In this document: one piece after another, positions 44,363 to 53,279 of the stretch
Numbering within the stretch: the stretch's first letter is position 1
How the letters are laid out: every line of letters starts with the position of its first letter
Source of the DNA: Promicromonospora sukumoe 327MFSha3.1
GTDB lineage: Bacteria > Actinomycetota > Actinomycetes > Actinomycetales > Cellulomonadaceae
NCBI RefSeq assembly: GCF_000385135.1
Contig: NZ_ARQM01000010.1
Location: forward strand, 1,550,001 to 1,614,000
Length of the DNA: 64,000 bases
Direction of reading: 5' to 3'
Position numbers and translations under genes: made by a program
Notes under the pieces: model-generated
What the model was told of the DNA's origin: nothing
Seen by the model: only the letters and a program-made list of their open reading frames with translations
The model's database searches: none

Positions 44363-44775
44363 TCAGTGGGGTGCAGGCTGGATGAGCTCGAGGAGATTGC
44401 CCTCGGGGTCGTGCACATAGGCGAAGCGTGCGCCGGGCCTCACGGCAGCCGCGGGGGCGCTGACTTCGGTGGCGCCTGCCTCGAGGAGGGAGCTGAAGGT
44501 GACGTCCAGGTCGTCGGTGGTCAACGCCCAGTGAAGTAGCCCTGAGTACCGGCCCCGTCGAACGGGTCGCTGAACCGCTGCGGCGTCGAGCCCGCGCGTT
44601 CGACGAGCTCCAGGCGTAGTCCGGAGGGTGAGGCAAGGATGGTCGACCGGACCCCGGCCTCGGGCATGGCGAACTCTTCCTCGACCTCGGTCAGGTCCAG
44701 CGCGTCGGCATAGAACATGCGCTGTTTGTCGAGGTCTGAGACCGAGAGTCCGACGTGGTTGTGATGCAGTGACAT
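44363..44775 (-). pseudogene. Glyoxalase/VOC protein gene with a -1 frameshift
   Basis: The N-terminal frame (MSLHHNHVGLSVSDLDKQRMFY and on) runs from ATG at 44775, with AAGGAGGC upstream, and reaches a premature stop at 44521. The remaining family sequence continues in the next frame (WALTTDDLDVTFSSLLEAGA, then FAYVHDPEGNLLELIQP) to a stop at 44363. The break is near 44535, where TACTTCACTGGGCG lacks one base of the expected Phe-His-Trp string. Either a recent inactivation or a sequencing error. An intact product would be a VOC metalloenzyme of about 137 residues. Confidence 0.8.
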
Positions 44776-44813
44776 GACGCCTCCTTGAGAGTTTTCGGCA
44801 CGGTGGACGCGGT

Positions 44814-45821
44814 TCATCTGGCCGAGGGTGCTTTCGATCGGCGGTTCGGTGCGGCGCCGTCCTGGAGGCGCTGGATCAGGTGGTGCGCGATCGTCGCGTC
44901 CTGTGCGCCGGTCCCGGTCAGATCGGCGACCGATACACGCGTGTCGTGCCAGGCAGGAGCGCCGGTACGCAGGAGGTCGCCGATGGTGCCGAGGCGGTTT
45001 CCGCGGCGCGCGACGGCCGTGAGCTGGTGCTCGGTGATGTCCTGCAGCTCGCCGAGCCTGCGGGACTGGTCCAGGTCGTCGACGGCGATGACGTCCGCAC
45101 GCAGGACCAGGTCGGGGTCGAGCTCTCGCTTGCCAGGGCCGTCCGAGCCGACCGCGGTGATGTGGGCACCGGGGCGTACCTGGTGCGGGCGCAGGACGGG
45201 ACTGGTTGCCGTGGTGGCGGTGATGATGGCGGCGGCGTCGATGCTGGCGTCCGAGAGCTCCCTGACATCGACGTGGATGTCGTACCTGTCACGCACCCAT
45301 CCGGCGAGTCTGTCGGTGCGTTCCCGGGTGCGGCCGATGAGCGTGATCCTCTCGGGTGTTCTGACGTGCAGGGCGCCGGCGATCTGATGGCGGATCTGTC
45401 CGCCCGTGCCGATGAACGCGATCGTGTCCAGCTGTGCGGGGGTGAGCAGGTCGAGCACGACCGCGCCGGCGGCGCCGGTGCGCAGCTCGGTGAGGTAGCC
45501 GCCGTCCAGGACCAGTGCTAGAACGGTCCCGGTCTCGGCGTCGAACACGGTCGTGTGGCCGTCGGAGGTCGGCAGGCCCCGCGTCGTGTTCCCGGGGAAG
45601 CCGCTGGAGGCCTTGACGGCGAACGTGGGCAGCTCGTCGACGACCGCGCCTTTGACGTGCACGGCACCGCCGTCGGCGTCCAGGTGCCAGGGGGCGGGGG
45701 AGCGGACGGTGCCGTCGGCCAGGGCGAGGAACGCCTGGCGTGCCGAGGCTACGGCCGTGCCGATGTCGACGGTCTCCTGGACCTCGGCGGCGGTGACGAT
45801 CCACGGCGTCGCGCTGCTCAC
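44814..45821 (-). CDS. Ornithine cyclodeaminase/mu-crystallin family protein
   Basis: A 335-residue NAD-binding enzyme. The substrate part has HVKGAVVDELPTFAVKASSGF and GTVLALVLDGGYLTELRTGA; the Rossmann motif is IAFIGTGGQIRHQI. It overlaps the threonine-dehydratase-like gene by four bases (GTGA), so the two are co-translated. The same pair (EutB-EutC) occurs in hydroxyectoine breakdown, where EutC acts as an imine reductase-type partner. The other eut genes are absent, so substrate stays open. Confidence 0.85.
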   Translation of the reverse strand: MSSATPWIVTAAEVQETVDIGTAVASARQAFLALADGTVRSPAPWHLDADGGAVHVKGAVVDELPTFAVKASSGFPGNTTRGLPTSDGHTTVFDAETGTVLALVLDGGYLTELRTGAAGAVVLDLLTPAQLDTIAFIGTGGQIRHQIAGALHVRTPERITLIGRTRERTDRLAGWVRDRYDIHVDVRELSDASIDAAAIITATTATSPVLRPHQVRPGAHITAVGSDGPGKRELDPDLVLRADVIAVDDLDQSRRLGELQDITEHQLTAVARRGNRLGTIGDLLRTGAPAWHDTRVSVADLTGTGAQDATIAHHLIQRLQDGAAPNRRSKAPSAR

Positions 45822-46759
45822 GGGGCCACCAGGGTCGAGAGCCGCGCTGCGGTGATATTGCGGCCGGTGATCACGAATACGGTCGGCAAGTCCGTGGGAA
45901 GTGCTCCGCCCAGGGCCGCGGCGACACCGACGGCACCAGAGCCCTCGGCCACCACCCCGTGCCTCAGCGCCAGCTCGGCCACCGCCTGCTCGATCGCCGC
46001 CTCCTCCGCTGCCACCACCGGGACCCCCGCTGTGCGGAGGATGCCGGGCGTCAGGGCGTCTTCGGCGATGTTGCCGGCCAGGCCGTCGGCGATCGTGGGA
46101 CGCACCTCGACCTGGACGACCTGCCCGGCGGTCATGGAGGCGGAGACGGCGCGGGAGGCCGCTGCCTCGACGCCGAGCACGGAGAGCCGCTCGGGGGCAC
46201 CGAGCGCGGTACCCGAGGCAAGCCCGCCACCGCCCACCGGCACGACCACTCGTGCTGGCCCGGGCAGTACCGCCGCGATCTCGTGCATGACAGTCGCCTG
46301 TCCGGCGATCACGTCCGGGTCCGTATAGGCCGACACATATCGGCCGCCGCTGCGGTCGGCGATGGCGAGCGCGGCGGCTTCCGCGGCGTCGTACCCGTCC
46401 CCGACAAGACGCAGGTCGACCGCGAATCGCCGCAGCGCCTCGATCTTGGCCGGCGAGGCTGTCTCCGGGACAACGACGGTCGCCTGAGCGCCCAGGCGCT
46501 CTGCAGCGAACGCGATACCGAGACCGTGATTGCCAGCCGATGCCGTGACGACCGGGCGCCCGTCTGCCATGGATGCCGCTACGGCAGCCAGCGCGCCACG
46601 GACCTTGAACGACCCGGTCGGCTGGAGCGACTCGAGCTTGAGGTAGGCGGGCGCGGCGAACCCCGCCACGTCGAGCGCCACCAGTGGAGTCGGCTCCAGG
46701 TGCTGGCTGATCACCGAGGCCGCGGCCTCGATCCGCTCCGCCCACGTCGTGGTCGTCAT
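45818..46759 (-). CDS. Threonine/serine dehydratase-like PLP enzyme
   Basis: A 313-residue fold-type II PLP protein. The Schiff-base Lys stands in PTGSFKVRGA (about residue 51), the phosphate loop in VPVGGGGLASG, and the substrate loop in TASAGNHGLG. Middle gene of a three-gene operon: its start overlaps the TetR gene, its stop overlaps the cyclodeaminase gene. Likely deaminates a hydroxy-amino acid, passing the product to the cyclodeaminase-like partner. Confidence 0.88.
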   Translation of the reverse strand: MTTTTWAERIEAAASVISQHLEPTPLVALDVAGFAAPAYLKLESLQPTGSFKVRGALAAVAASMADGRPVVTASAGNHGLGIAFAAERLGAQATVVVPETASPAKIEALRRFAVDLRLVGDGYDAAEAAALAIADRSGGRYVSAYTDPDVIAGQATVMHEIAAVLPGPARVVVPVGGGGLASGTALGAPERLSVLGVEAAASRAVSASMTAGQVVQVEVRPTIADGLAGNIAEDALTPGILRTAGVPVVAAEEAAIEQAVAELALRHGVVAEGSGAVGVAAALGGALPTDLPTVFVITGRNITAARLSTLVAP

Positions 46760-47355
46760 CGTGTTGCCTCCAGCTCGTTGATCGTGGTGCGGATGGCCCG
46801 GTCGAGCGCTTCTGCCTGTGCCGCGGCGTCGTAGGTGTCGGGGTCGAGCAGGGACAAGGCCGCCAGGCCGTCGGTGAGGGCCACGAGCCGGATCGCGCCG
46901 GAACGCAGCTGGTCTGCTCCGGCATCGGGAGCGATGCCGCTCAGAAGGCGGCCGATCCGGCCGACCCAGTCGCGGTTGCCGTCGACATGGACCGTGGCCA
47001 GCTCCGGGTCGGCGATGCTCGCCGCGGCGAAGCCGGTCCACACACGTGCCTCGTCGCGTCGCGCGCGGTCCAGCGTGAGGGAACCGGCAAGGACGCCGCG
47101 CAGCCGGTCGACCGGGTCGCCCGCCTCGGCCTCGGCCCGGTTGGCGCGTTCGGTCGTGCGGCCGAACAAGAGCCTACGGGCGTGGACGAGCATCGCGGCG
47201 CGCGAGCCGAAATGGTGCATGATCAGGCCAGTCGTGCAGCCTGCCGCCTCCGCGACGGCGCGTACGGAGGCGCCCTCGATTCCGCGGGTCGCCACGACGT
47301 CCCACACCGCCGTCGAGATCCGCTCGACGGTCGCCGCATCTGGTTCTGCTCGCAT
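46756..47355 (-). CDS. TetR-family regulator, first gene of dehydratase operon
   Basis: A 199-residue TetR protein with the N-terminal helix-turn-helix (GASVRAVAEAAGCTTGLIMHHFGSRAAM) and a helical ligand domain. ATG at 47355 is preferred over GTG three bases earlier because of GGAGG spacing. It leads the operon with the PLP and cyclodeaminase genes, and a long palindrome sits 12 bases upstream, so self-regulation is likely. Confidence 0.88.
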   Translation of the reverse strand: MRAEPDAATVERISTAVWDVVATRGIEGASVRAVAEAAGCTTGLIMHHFGSRAAMLVHARRLLFGRTTERANRAEAEAGDPVDRLRGVLAGSLTLDRARRDEARVWTGFAAASIADPELATVHVDGNRDWVGRIGRLLSGIAPDAGADQLRSGAIRLVALTDGLAALSLLDPDTYDAAAQAEALDRAIRTTINELEATR

Positions 47356-47366
47356 CACGCCTCCAC

Positions 47367-47394
47367 GTAACAGTCGTTACGTAACGAGTGTTAC
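47367..47394. promoter_or_regulatory. 28-base TetR operator
   Basis: A near-perfect 28-base palindrome with arms GTAACA/TGTTAC and perfect core CGTTACGTAACG, 12 bases before the TetR start. It also lies 73 bases before the isochorismatase-like gene, so it may control both directions. Confidence 0.7.
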
Positions 47395-47466
47395 GCCTCG
47401 TCGAGGGTATGCGCAAGGCAGTGGGTCAGGTCATTGTGAGCCGAGCCTGGTGCAACCAGCACCAGG

Positions 47467-48159
47467 ATGAGGAACACAGAACCTGCCACGATCGGGTGCG
47501 TGAACCATCAACCCGACCATCTGAGGCTCGACCGAGCGGCGCTGGTGACCATCGACGTCCAGCGAGACACCCTCGACGGGGCGCCTCTGGAGATTCCCGG
47601 GACCAGTGCCGCGATACCGGCGATAGGTGCTCTGGCCGAGGCCTTCCGGACCGGACGGCGTCCGATCGTGCACATCGTGCGCCTCTATCTGCCCGACGGC
47701 AGCAACGCCGAACCGGTCCGCCGAGACCTGGTCTCCGGTCCTATCCCGCTGCTACGTCCTGGCACGCCCGGCCGGCTGCTCGCACCGGGCATCGTCCCTG
47801 GCGACCCGGATCTGGACGACGACCTGCTCCTGGCCGGCCGCGCGCAGCAGGTGGCCAGTGACGAGATCGTGCTCTACAAGCCGCGGTGGGGTGCGTTCTT
47901 CGCTACCGACCTGGAGCAACGTCTGCGGGCCTGGGGCGCGGATACGGTCGTGTTCGCCGGAGCGAACTACCCCAACTGCCCCCGCACCTCGATCTACCAG
48001 GCCAGCGAACGAGACTTCAACGTCGTGGTCGCGCAGGACGCAATCTCAGGGCTCGACCAACAGGGTCGGGACCAGCTGGCCAACATCGGTGTCCGGCTCC
48101 AGCCTGCTGCGACCATCGCTGCTGCGCTCACGGCGGGCAAGGAGGGCGTCAGTGCCTGA
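47467..48159 (+). CDS. Isochorismatase-family cysteine hydrolase
   Basis: A 230-residue protein with the triad of this family: Asp in LVTIDVQRD, Lys in LYKPRWGAF and Cys in NYPNCPRTSIYQ. Such enzymes hydrolyse amides, isochorismate or N-carbamoyl compounds. A GTG at 47500 is an alternative start; neither has a strong ribosome site. It overlaps the EthD-type gene and faces away from the TetR/dehydratase operon across the shared operator. Confidence 0.85.
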   Translation: MRNTEPATIGCVNHQPDHLRLDRAALVTIDVQRDTLDGAPLEIPGTSAAIPAIGALAEAFRTGRRPIVHIVRLYLPDGSNAEPVRRDLVSGPIPLLRPGTPGRLLAPGIVPGDPDLDDDLLLAGRAQQVASDEIVLYKPRWGAFFATDLEQRLRAWGADTVVFAGANYPNCPRTSIYQASERDFNVVVAQDAISGLDQQGRDQLANIGVRLQPAATIAAALTAGKEGVSA

Positions 48160-48532
48160 GGAGCTGACCCTCATCACGCTGATCCGCAAACGGCCGGAGG
48201 TGTCCACGGAGGCCTTCCGTGCGTTCATGGAGCACGACTACGGCCCCACCTACACGCGGATGGTCCAGGTCGAGTCGTACGTGCAGCACTACGTCACCGA
48301 GCTGGCCAACGACGGCAGCGAGGACCCGATCGACGCGATCGTCCAGATCACCTTCACCTCGCGCGAGGGCATGCGCGAGGCGCTGGCGACCGACGAGTAC
48401 CAGCGGGCGCACGCGGCCCGGAGCCGCTTCATGCGGGCCACCACCGCCGGGATCCACACAGTTCGTGTCGAGCGCTCGGTGGTGCCCGGCGGAGGGCACG
48501 CCGCGCCACCGACCGCGTCCGACCGATCGTGA
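48152..48532 (+). CDS. EthD-domain protein
   Basis: A 126-residue alpha/beta ferredoxin-like protein (LTLITLIRKRPEVSTEAFRAFMEHDYG, YVQHYVTEL, IVQITFTSREGMREAL). EthD-type proteins are small dimeric partners or isomerases of unclear function. GTG start after AAGGAGGGCG overlaps the isochorismatase-like stop by eight bases. Confidence 0.8.
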   Translation: MPEELTLITLIRKRPEVSTEAFRAFMEHDYGPTYTRMVQVESYVQHYVTELANDGSEDPIDAIVQITFTSREGMREALATDEYQRAHAARSRFMRATTAGIHTVRVERSVVPGGGHAAPPTASDRS

Positions 48533-48543
48533 CGTGCCGCCGA

Positions 48544-48603
48544 CGCCACTGCCGTCCCTGATGCACTCCAGCGAGCCTGGAGTGATCAGCTGCGGCAGTG
48601 GCG
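48544..48603. terminator. Nested bidirectional hairpin between convergent genes
   Basis: An outer perfect 11-base stem (CGCCACTGCCG with CGGCAGTGGCG) encloses an inner stem CACTCCAG/CTGGAGTG (48564-48584). It lies between the EthD gene and the convergent SDR gene and would fold on both transcripts. Confidence 0.65.
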
Positions 48604-48624
48604 CCTGCGGGACCGCTCCAGTCC

Positions 48625-49401
48625 TCAAGCCGCCGGCTGCGCACCGCGGACGGCCACGCCCGTGCGCCCGCCGTCGATGTCGAGCACCGAACCGTGTACG
48701 AACCGCGCCTCGTCGCTGGCCAGGTAGACCGCGGCCGAGGCGATCACGTCCGGGCGGCCACTGGCCCCGACTGGAGTGCCCCACATGAGCGACTCACCGC
48801 GCTCGCCGGGCTCGGGCGCGATCTCGCGGATCACGCCGGGAGAGATCGCGTTCACGTTCACGCCGGACGGACCGAACTCCGCGGCCCATGACCGGGTCAA
48901 GGTCTCGATGGCCCCCTTGGAGGACGTGTATAGCGCGGAGCCGGCGATGCCCAGCCGTGCACCCCAGGAGCCCATGTTGATGATCGTGCCTTGGCCGCGC
49001 TCGACCATCGACGGCGCCAGCCGTGCGACGAGGAAGAACGGCGCCTTCACGTTCACCGCGTACACCAGGTCGGCCGTCTCCTGAGAGATCGAGGCGGTCG
49101 GCCCACCAGGAAAGACCCCGGCGTTGTTGACCAGCACGTCGACGCGGCCGCCCAGTGCCTTGAGGGACTGCTCGGCGAGCCGGTCCGACGCCGCCTTGGA
49201 CCCGTCTAGGTCGGCCGCGACGAAGTCTGCCCTGCCTCCCGCCTCTCGGATTCGTCGCACTACGGCCGCTCCTCGCTCCTGCGACCGGCCGGAGACCACG
49301 ACATGCGCCCCCTCGAGCGCGAACCGCTCTGCGATCGCAGCGCCGATGTTGCTCGTCGATCCCGTGACGAGCACCTTCTTGCCTGCCAGCCTCCCGGCCA
49401 T
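48625..49401 (-). CDS. Short-chain dehydrogenase/reductase (FabG-like)
   Basis: A 258-residue classical SDR: cofactor motif TGSTSNIG, NNAG, catalytic Ser in INMGSWGAR region and Tyr-x3-Lys in LYTSSKGAIE, and a typical C-terminal LASDEARFVHGSVLDIDGG. ATG at 49401 follows GGAGGAAT. Divergent from a TetR gene across a 41-base inverted repeat. Confidence 0.9.
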   Translation of the reverse strand: MAGRLAGKKVLVTGSTSNIGAAIAERFALEGAHVVVSGRSQERGAAVVRRIREAGGRADFVAADLDGSKAASDRLAEQSLKALGGRVDVLVNNAGVFPGGPTASISQETADLVYAVNVKAPFFLVARLAPSMVERGQGTIINMGSWGARLGIAGSALYTSSKGAIETLTRSWAAEFGPSGVNVNAISPGVIREIAPEPGERGESLMWGTPVGASGRPDVIASAAVYLASDEARFVHGSVLDIDGGRTGVAVRGAQPAA

Positions 49402-49422
49402 GATTCCTCCCACATGTTGAAA

Positions 49423-49463
49423 CGGACGGTGCGTCCGTATATACAATACGGACGCACCGTCCG
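49423..49463. promoter_or_regulatory. 41-base perfect inverted repeat, TetR operator
   Basis: Two perfect 18-base arms (CGGACGGTGCGTCCGTAT and its complement) flank five bases. The repeat lies 21 bases before the SDR start and 18 before the TetR start. Each arm contains its own CGGACGGTGCGTCCG pseudo-palindrome, so two TetR dimers may bind. Confidence 0.8.
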
Positions 49464-49481
49464 ATAGGCAAGGGAGGCTTC

Positions 49482-50069
49482 ATGAACTCGTCGGTCCGAC
49501 CCCGACGCGCCGACGCGGCACGCAACCTGGAACGGCTCCTCCGGGCCGGGGAAGAACTGTTCGAGGAGTCGGGCGCCGCCATGCCCTTCGAGCAGGTCGC
49601 CCGTCTCGCGGACGTCGGCAAGGGCACCCTGTACCGGCACTTCCCGACCCGCGAGCATCTGCTCGCGGCGCTGCTCGCCTCCAGGTTCGAGGGCCTGGCG
49701 GCCACGGCCCGTGAGCTGAGCCAGGGGAGCGCACCGCTCGACGCCTACCGGCGATGGTTGGTCGCGTTCGACCAGATGCCCAGCGGCTACCGCGGTCTGC
49801 GCACGGTCCTCATGGACGCGCTGGGCGACGACGCCTCGGTGATCGCGGTCGCGTGCGAACCAATGAAGACCGAGTTCGACGCGATCCTGGTCGCCGCCCA
49901 GGATGCCGGACTGGTCCGGTCCGGCATCGCGGCCCGAGACCTGCTGACAGTCGTCGCCGCGCTGCCGGACACGCTCCGCGGTGACGCCCAGCGCCACCCG
50001 TGGCTCGCCATCCTGATCGACGGCACCCTGACCGAGGCCGGGCGTCGCCAGGAAGCTGGGCGAAGCTGA
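49482..50069 (+). CDS. TetR-family transcriptional regulator
   Basis: A 195-residue regulator with helix-turn-helix AMPFEQVARLADVGKGTLYRHFPTRE and a helical ligand domain of the SbtR-like type. ATG at 49482 with GGGAGGCTTC upstream. Likely represses the divergent SDR gene and itself. Confidence 0.88.
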   Translation: MNSSVRPRRADAARNLERLLRAGEELFEESGAAMPFEQVARLADVGKGTLYRHFPTREHLLAALLASRFEGLAATARELSQGSAPLDAYRRWLVAFDQMPSGYRGLRTVLMDALGDDASVIAVACEPMKTEFDAILVAAQDAGLVRSGIAARDLLTVVAALPDTLRGDAQRHPWLAILIDGTLTEAGRRQEAGRS

Positions 50070-50096
50070 CCTTGGCCGGGGCGGCATCTTGCCGTG

Positions 50097-50585
50097 TCAG
50101 GTGGCAGGGAAGGTCTGCATCCAGAGAATCTCCAGGGTGCGGTGCACGATGCGCCAACCCTGCGGACGCCGCTCCAGCCGGTCGACGAAGAAGCCCGTCT
50201 GCATCAGGTTCCATGCCCGGCCGTCGGTGGTCCCCGAGTGGGTGTGCAGGTGCTGGGTCCGCGCTGTCGCGGTGTCCCCGTCGATGTCCACGGTGGCGAA
50301 GCCCTGGAAGTGCTGCCAGTTGTCCAGGCCCGACATGGTTCCGCCGGGCCTGCGCATGGTCGCTATGAGGGACCGGTAGTCGACGTCGGGTGCGGCGCCG
50401 CCGGCCCGGTAGTCCAGGACGGCGTCCGGGGCGAACACCAGGTCCCACTGCTCGTGGACCGCGTCGTCGCCGTTCTCGTGGAGGTCTTGTCCGAGTGCGT
50501 ACCGGACTATCACGTCCTGGATCGCGAGCCGGTCCAGGACGTACTGCAGGGCGGCCGGGTCCGCCGCGTCGGTGATTGTCGCCAT
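50097..50585 (-). CDS. SnoaL-like protein (NTF2 superfamily)
   Basis: A 162-residue cone-fold protein with the SnoaL_4 pattern (AIQDVIVRYALGQDLHENGDD, FAPDAVLDYR, HTHSGTT). Divergent, by a 29-base gap, from an HxlR-type regulator. Confidence 0.78.
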   Translation of the reverse strand: MATITDAADPAALQYVLDRLAIQDVIVRYALGQDLHENGDDAVHEQWDLVFAPDAVLDYRAGGAAPDVDYRSLIATMRRPGGTMSGLDNWQHFQGFATVDIDGDTATARTQHLHTHSGTTDGRAWNLMQTGFFVDRLERRPQGWRIVHRTLEILWMQTFPAT

Positions 50586-50614
50586 GCCCTCGACGTTAGA
50601 TTTATGCTTCCCAT

Positions 50615-50977
50615 ATGACCAGTACTGACAAAAAAGTAAGTACCCCTGGGTGCACGATCGACCGGGTCGAGAAGGCCCTGCGGGTCATCGAAGGGCGCTG
50701 GAAACTGCTGATCATCCACCACCTGCTCGTCTCGACACCGCGACGGTTCTCCGACCTGGAACGCGCGATCCCGCAGGTGACGCAGAAGATGCTCATCCAG
50801 CAGCTGCGCGCGCTGGAGGCGGACGGGGTCGTTCGCCGTGAGGCCAGGCCCGTGGTGCCCCCGCACGTGGAGTACTCGCTCACGCCGTTCGGCCTGGCGT
50901 TGGAGCCGGCGCTGGATGCGCTGCACGACTGGGCCCGCGACGGTGCTCCGTCCGGCACGGGTGCTGACCTGTCCTGA
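50615..50977 (+). CDS. HxlR-family transcriptional regulator
   Basis: A 120-residue winged-helix regulator with the HxlR signature VIEGRWKLLIIHHLL, RRFSDLERAIPQVTQKMLIQQLRALEADGVV and YSLTPFGLAL. The N-terminal Cys13 could be a redox or electrophile sensor, as in related proteins. Likely controls the divergent SnoaL-like gene. Confidence 0.88.
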   Translation: MTSTDKKVSTPGCTIDRVEKALRVIEGRWKLLIIHHLLVSTPRRFSDLERAIPQVTQKMLIQQLRALEADGVVRREARPVVPPHVEYSLTPFGLALEPALDALHDWARDGAPSGTGADLS

Positions 50978-51049
50978 CCGCCTCGGGCCTGCTCCGTGCT
51001 GGAGTCGCTGCCGTGAGAGCGCGTCTGGCCGTCCGACGGGCTGGCGCCG

Positions 51050-52258
51050 TCAGGCCTCCACACGGGTGATTCGCCGTGCGACCAGTGCCAGGCAGGCCGC
51101 GACGAGCAAGCCGGCGACCGAGATCAGGACGGTCGCGGACGCGTCCAGGCCGCTGGTCAGCAGGACGCCGCCGATCCCGGCTCCCGCCGCCTGGCCCACG
51201 TAGGTGCCCGTGGAGTTGAACGAGATGACGACACCGGCCATCTGCGGGTGCAGGCCGGTGAGCATGTGGTTGTTCGGCGCGACGAACGCCCAGCTCCCGA
51301 TACCGCCGAAGAGCATCGCGACCACGACCACCCAGGGAGAATGTGCGAGCGCGATGACCGACAGGGCTGCTGCCAGAAGCATGATCGCGAGCGCGGACGT
51401 GAGGCCTGCGCCGATCCGGTCGGTGAACCAGCCGCAACCAAACGCGCCGATGGCACCGCCCACGCCCCACACGAGCAACCCGGCGGCCAGTGCGCTGCCG
51501 GAGATCCCTGCGATGTCATGCACGATCGGGGCGATGTAGGTGTAGACCAGGATGCCGGAGCCCGTGGCAAGGGCGGTGATCAGGACGACCAGGGCGACAC
51601 GGCGATCGCCCATCACTGCGAACCGGTGGCGTAGCGCGACGGCTGCCTCGCCGTCCAGGTGGGACAGGGCGACCGCGAGCGCTACGAGTGCGGCCAGACC
51701 CACGAGCGCGACGAACGCCAGGCTGGCCTGCCACCCGAGGTGCTGACCGAGGAAGGTGCCGAGCGGGACGCCGAAGACGGTCCCCAGGGCGATACCGCCC
51801 AGAGTGACGGACAGGGCGCGTCCCCGTGCTGCGGGGCCTGCCAGGGTGGTGGCGACCGCGTTGGCGGTCGGGGTGAAGCCCGCCGCGCCGAGGGCGCACA
51901 GCACCCGGGTGGTGATCAGGACGGCGAGGTTCGGGGACAGTGCGCCGGCGACGTTCATGGCGACGAAGACCGCCAGGCTGATCGCGATCAGGGTCTTGCG
52001 GGGGACCCGGTGGGTCAGCACGGACAGGAACGGGGCTGCGATCGCATAGGTGATTGCGAACGCGGTGACGGTCTGACCGGCGGCGCCCTCGGAGACCTCG
52101 AGGTCTGCGGACAGCTCGGGCAGGATGCCGGCCAGGACGAACGAGTCGGTCCCGATGGCGAAGGTGCCGATCGCGAGCAGGGCGACCGGGACGATCCAAC
52201 GGTCGGGCCGCTCGTCCGATGGCGAGTGGCGGTGCGGTGACGTGGTTTCGGTGGTCAT
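51050..52258 (-). CDS. MFS transporter (DHA1 family exporter)
   Basis: A 402-residue, 12-helix transporter of the AraJ/YdhP type (IGTFAIGTDSFVLAGILPELS, HRVPRKTLIAISLAVFV). ATG at 52258 chosen; a start nine bases upstream is possible. Divergent from an XRE-type regulator. Confidence 0.9.
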   Translation of the reverse strand: MTTETTSPHRHSPSDERPDRWIVPVALLAIGTFAIGTDSFVLAGILPELSADLEVSEGAAGQTVTAFAITYAIAAPFLSVLTHRVPRKTLIAISLAVFVAMNVAGALSPNLAVLITTRVLCALGAAGFTPTANAVATTLAGPAARGRALSVTLGGIALGTVFGVPLGTFLGQHLGWQASLAFVALVGLAALVALAVALSHLDGEAAVALRHRFAVMGDRRVALVVLITALATGSGILVYTYIAPIVHDIAGISGSALAAGLLVWGVGGAIGAFGCGWFTDRIGAGLTSALAIMLLAAALSVIALAHSPWVVVVAMLFGGIGSWAFVAPNNHMLTGLHPQMAGVVISFNSTGTYVGQAAGAGIGGVLLTSGLDASATVLISVAGLLVAACLALVARRITRVEA

Positions 52259-52316
52259 GCACACCATCGTGTTGGCGTGCCTTAACCTGGTACAGACGGC
52301 CTTTATGCTGGTATAA

Positions 52317-53207
52317 ATGCCACCTGGTTGGTGCGCCCGAGGAGTGGTGACATTGTCCGACGTGATCCAACGACGAGAGCTGGCGACCTTTCTGCGCGCC
52401 CGCCGCGAGGCCACCGACCCGGCAGCGGTCGGTCTGCCTCGCGGATCGCGTCGACGAACGCCCGGACTGCGCCGGGAGGAGCTGGCCCAGCTCTCCGGGG
52501 TGAGCGTCACCTGGTACACGTGGCTGGAGCAGGCGCGGGAGATCGGGGTCAGCAGGCAGGTCGTCGAGGCGATCGGTCGCGCGTTGCGGTTGGGACGCGA
52601 CGACCGGGACGTACTGTTCACGCTGGCCGGGATGGCACTGCCGTCCGGCCCGCCCGAACCGCCGCGCGTCAACGACACCCTGGCGCGGCTGGTCCAGACC
52701 CTGCAGCCCAACCCCGCCTACGTCGCGAACGTGTGGTGGGACGTCCTGGCGTGCAATGACATGTACGCCGAGCTGCTAGGTGGTTTCGACGAGCGCCCGG
52801 CCCCGGAGCGCAACATCCTGTGGCTGACCTTCACCCAGAAGCGCTCCAGGAACCTGTTCGTCGACTGGGAGACCGAAGCTCGCCAGCTGGTCGGTCAGTT
52901 TCGGATCAACCTCGCCCAGCACCCGAACGACCCGCGCGGCGGGCAGCTGCGCACCGCGCTCCTCGACGCCAGTCCGCGCTTCGCCGAACTGTGGCAGGAA
53001 CAGACGGCACGCCGCTTCGAGCCCTCCCGCAAGCAGCTGCGGCACGAACGCCTCGGTGTGCTGCACCTCGACTACGTCAAGCTCGACGTCGCCGAGCAGC
53101 CCGACCTGGCGATGCTCGTCTTCCTGCCTGCCGACGAGAAGACGGCCGGCAAGCTGGGGAGCCGGTTCGTCCCCTACGGTGCCGTCCACGAGTCGGCCCC
53201 GGCCTGA
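52317..53207 (+). CDS. XRE-family regulator with MmyB-like ligand domain
   Basis: A 296-residue protein. The helix-turn-helix (about 40-100) includes RRTPGLRREELAQLSGVSVTWYTWLEQAR. The C-terminal part matches the MmyB-like domain (NPAYVANVWWDVLACNDMYAELLG). The first about 10 residues may not be translated, as GTG or TTG starts lie at 52344-52352. CTGGTA occurs twice upstream (52290 and 52310 areas), possibly its site. Likely controls the divergent exporter. Confidence 0.85.
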   Translation: MPPGWCARGVVTLSDVIQRRELATFLRARREATDPAAVGLPRGSRRRTPGLRREELAQLSGVSVTWYTWLEQAREIGVSRQVVEAIGRALRLGRDDRDVLFTLAGMALPSGPPEPPRVNDTLARLVQTLQPNPAYVANVWWDVLACNDMYAELLGGFDERPAPERNILWLTFTQKRSRNLFVDWETEARQLVGQFRINLAQHPNDPRGGQLRTALLDASPRFAELWQEQTARRFEPSRKQLRHERLGVLHLDYVKLDVAEQPDLAMLVFLPADEKTAGKLGSRFVPYGAVHESAPA

Positions 53208-53225
53208 GCCGGACGCCTGAACGTT

Positions 53226-53253
53226 CGTGTGCTCGCGCCGGTGCGAGCACACG
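53226..53253. terminator. Bidirectional hairpin between XRE and VOC genes
   Basis: A perfect 11-base stem (CGTGTGCTCGC with GCGAGCACACG) and six-base loop between two convergent genes. No long T-tract. Confidence 0.6.
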
Positions 53254-53279
53254 ACCGAGCGGTCGAAGGCCGTCTCGGC

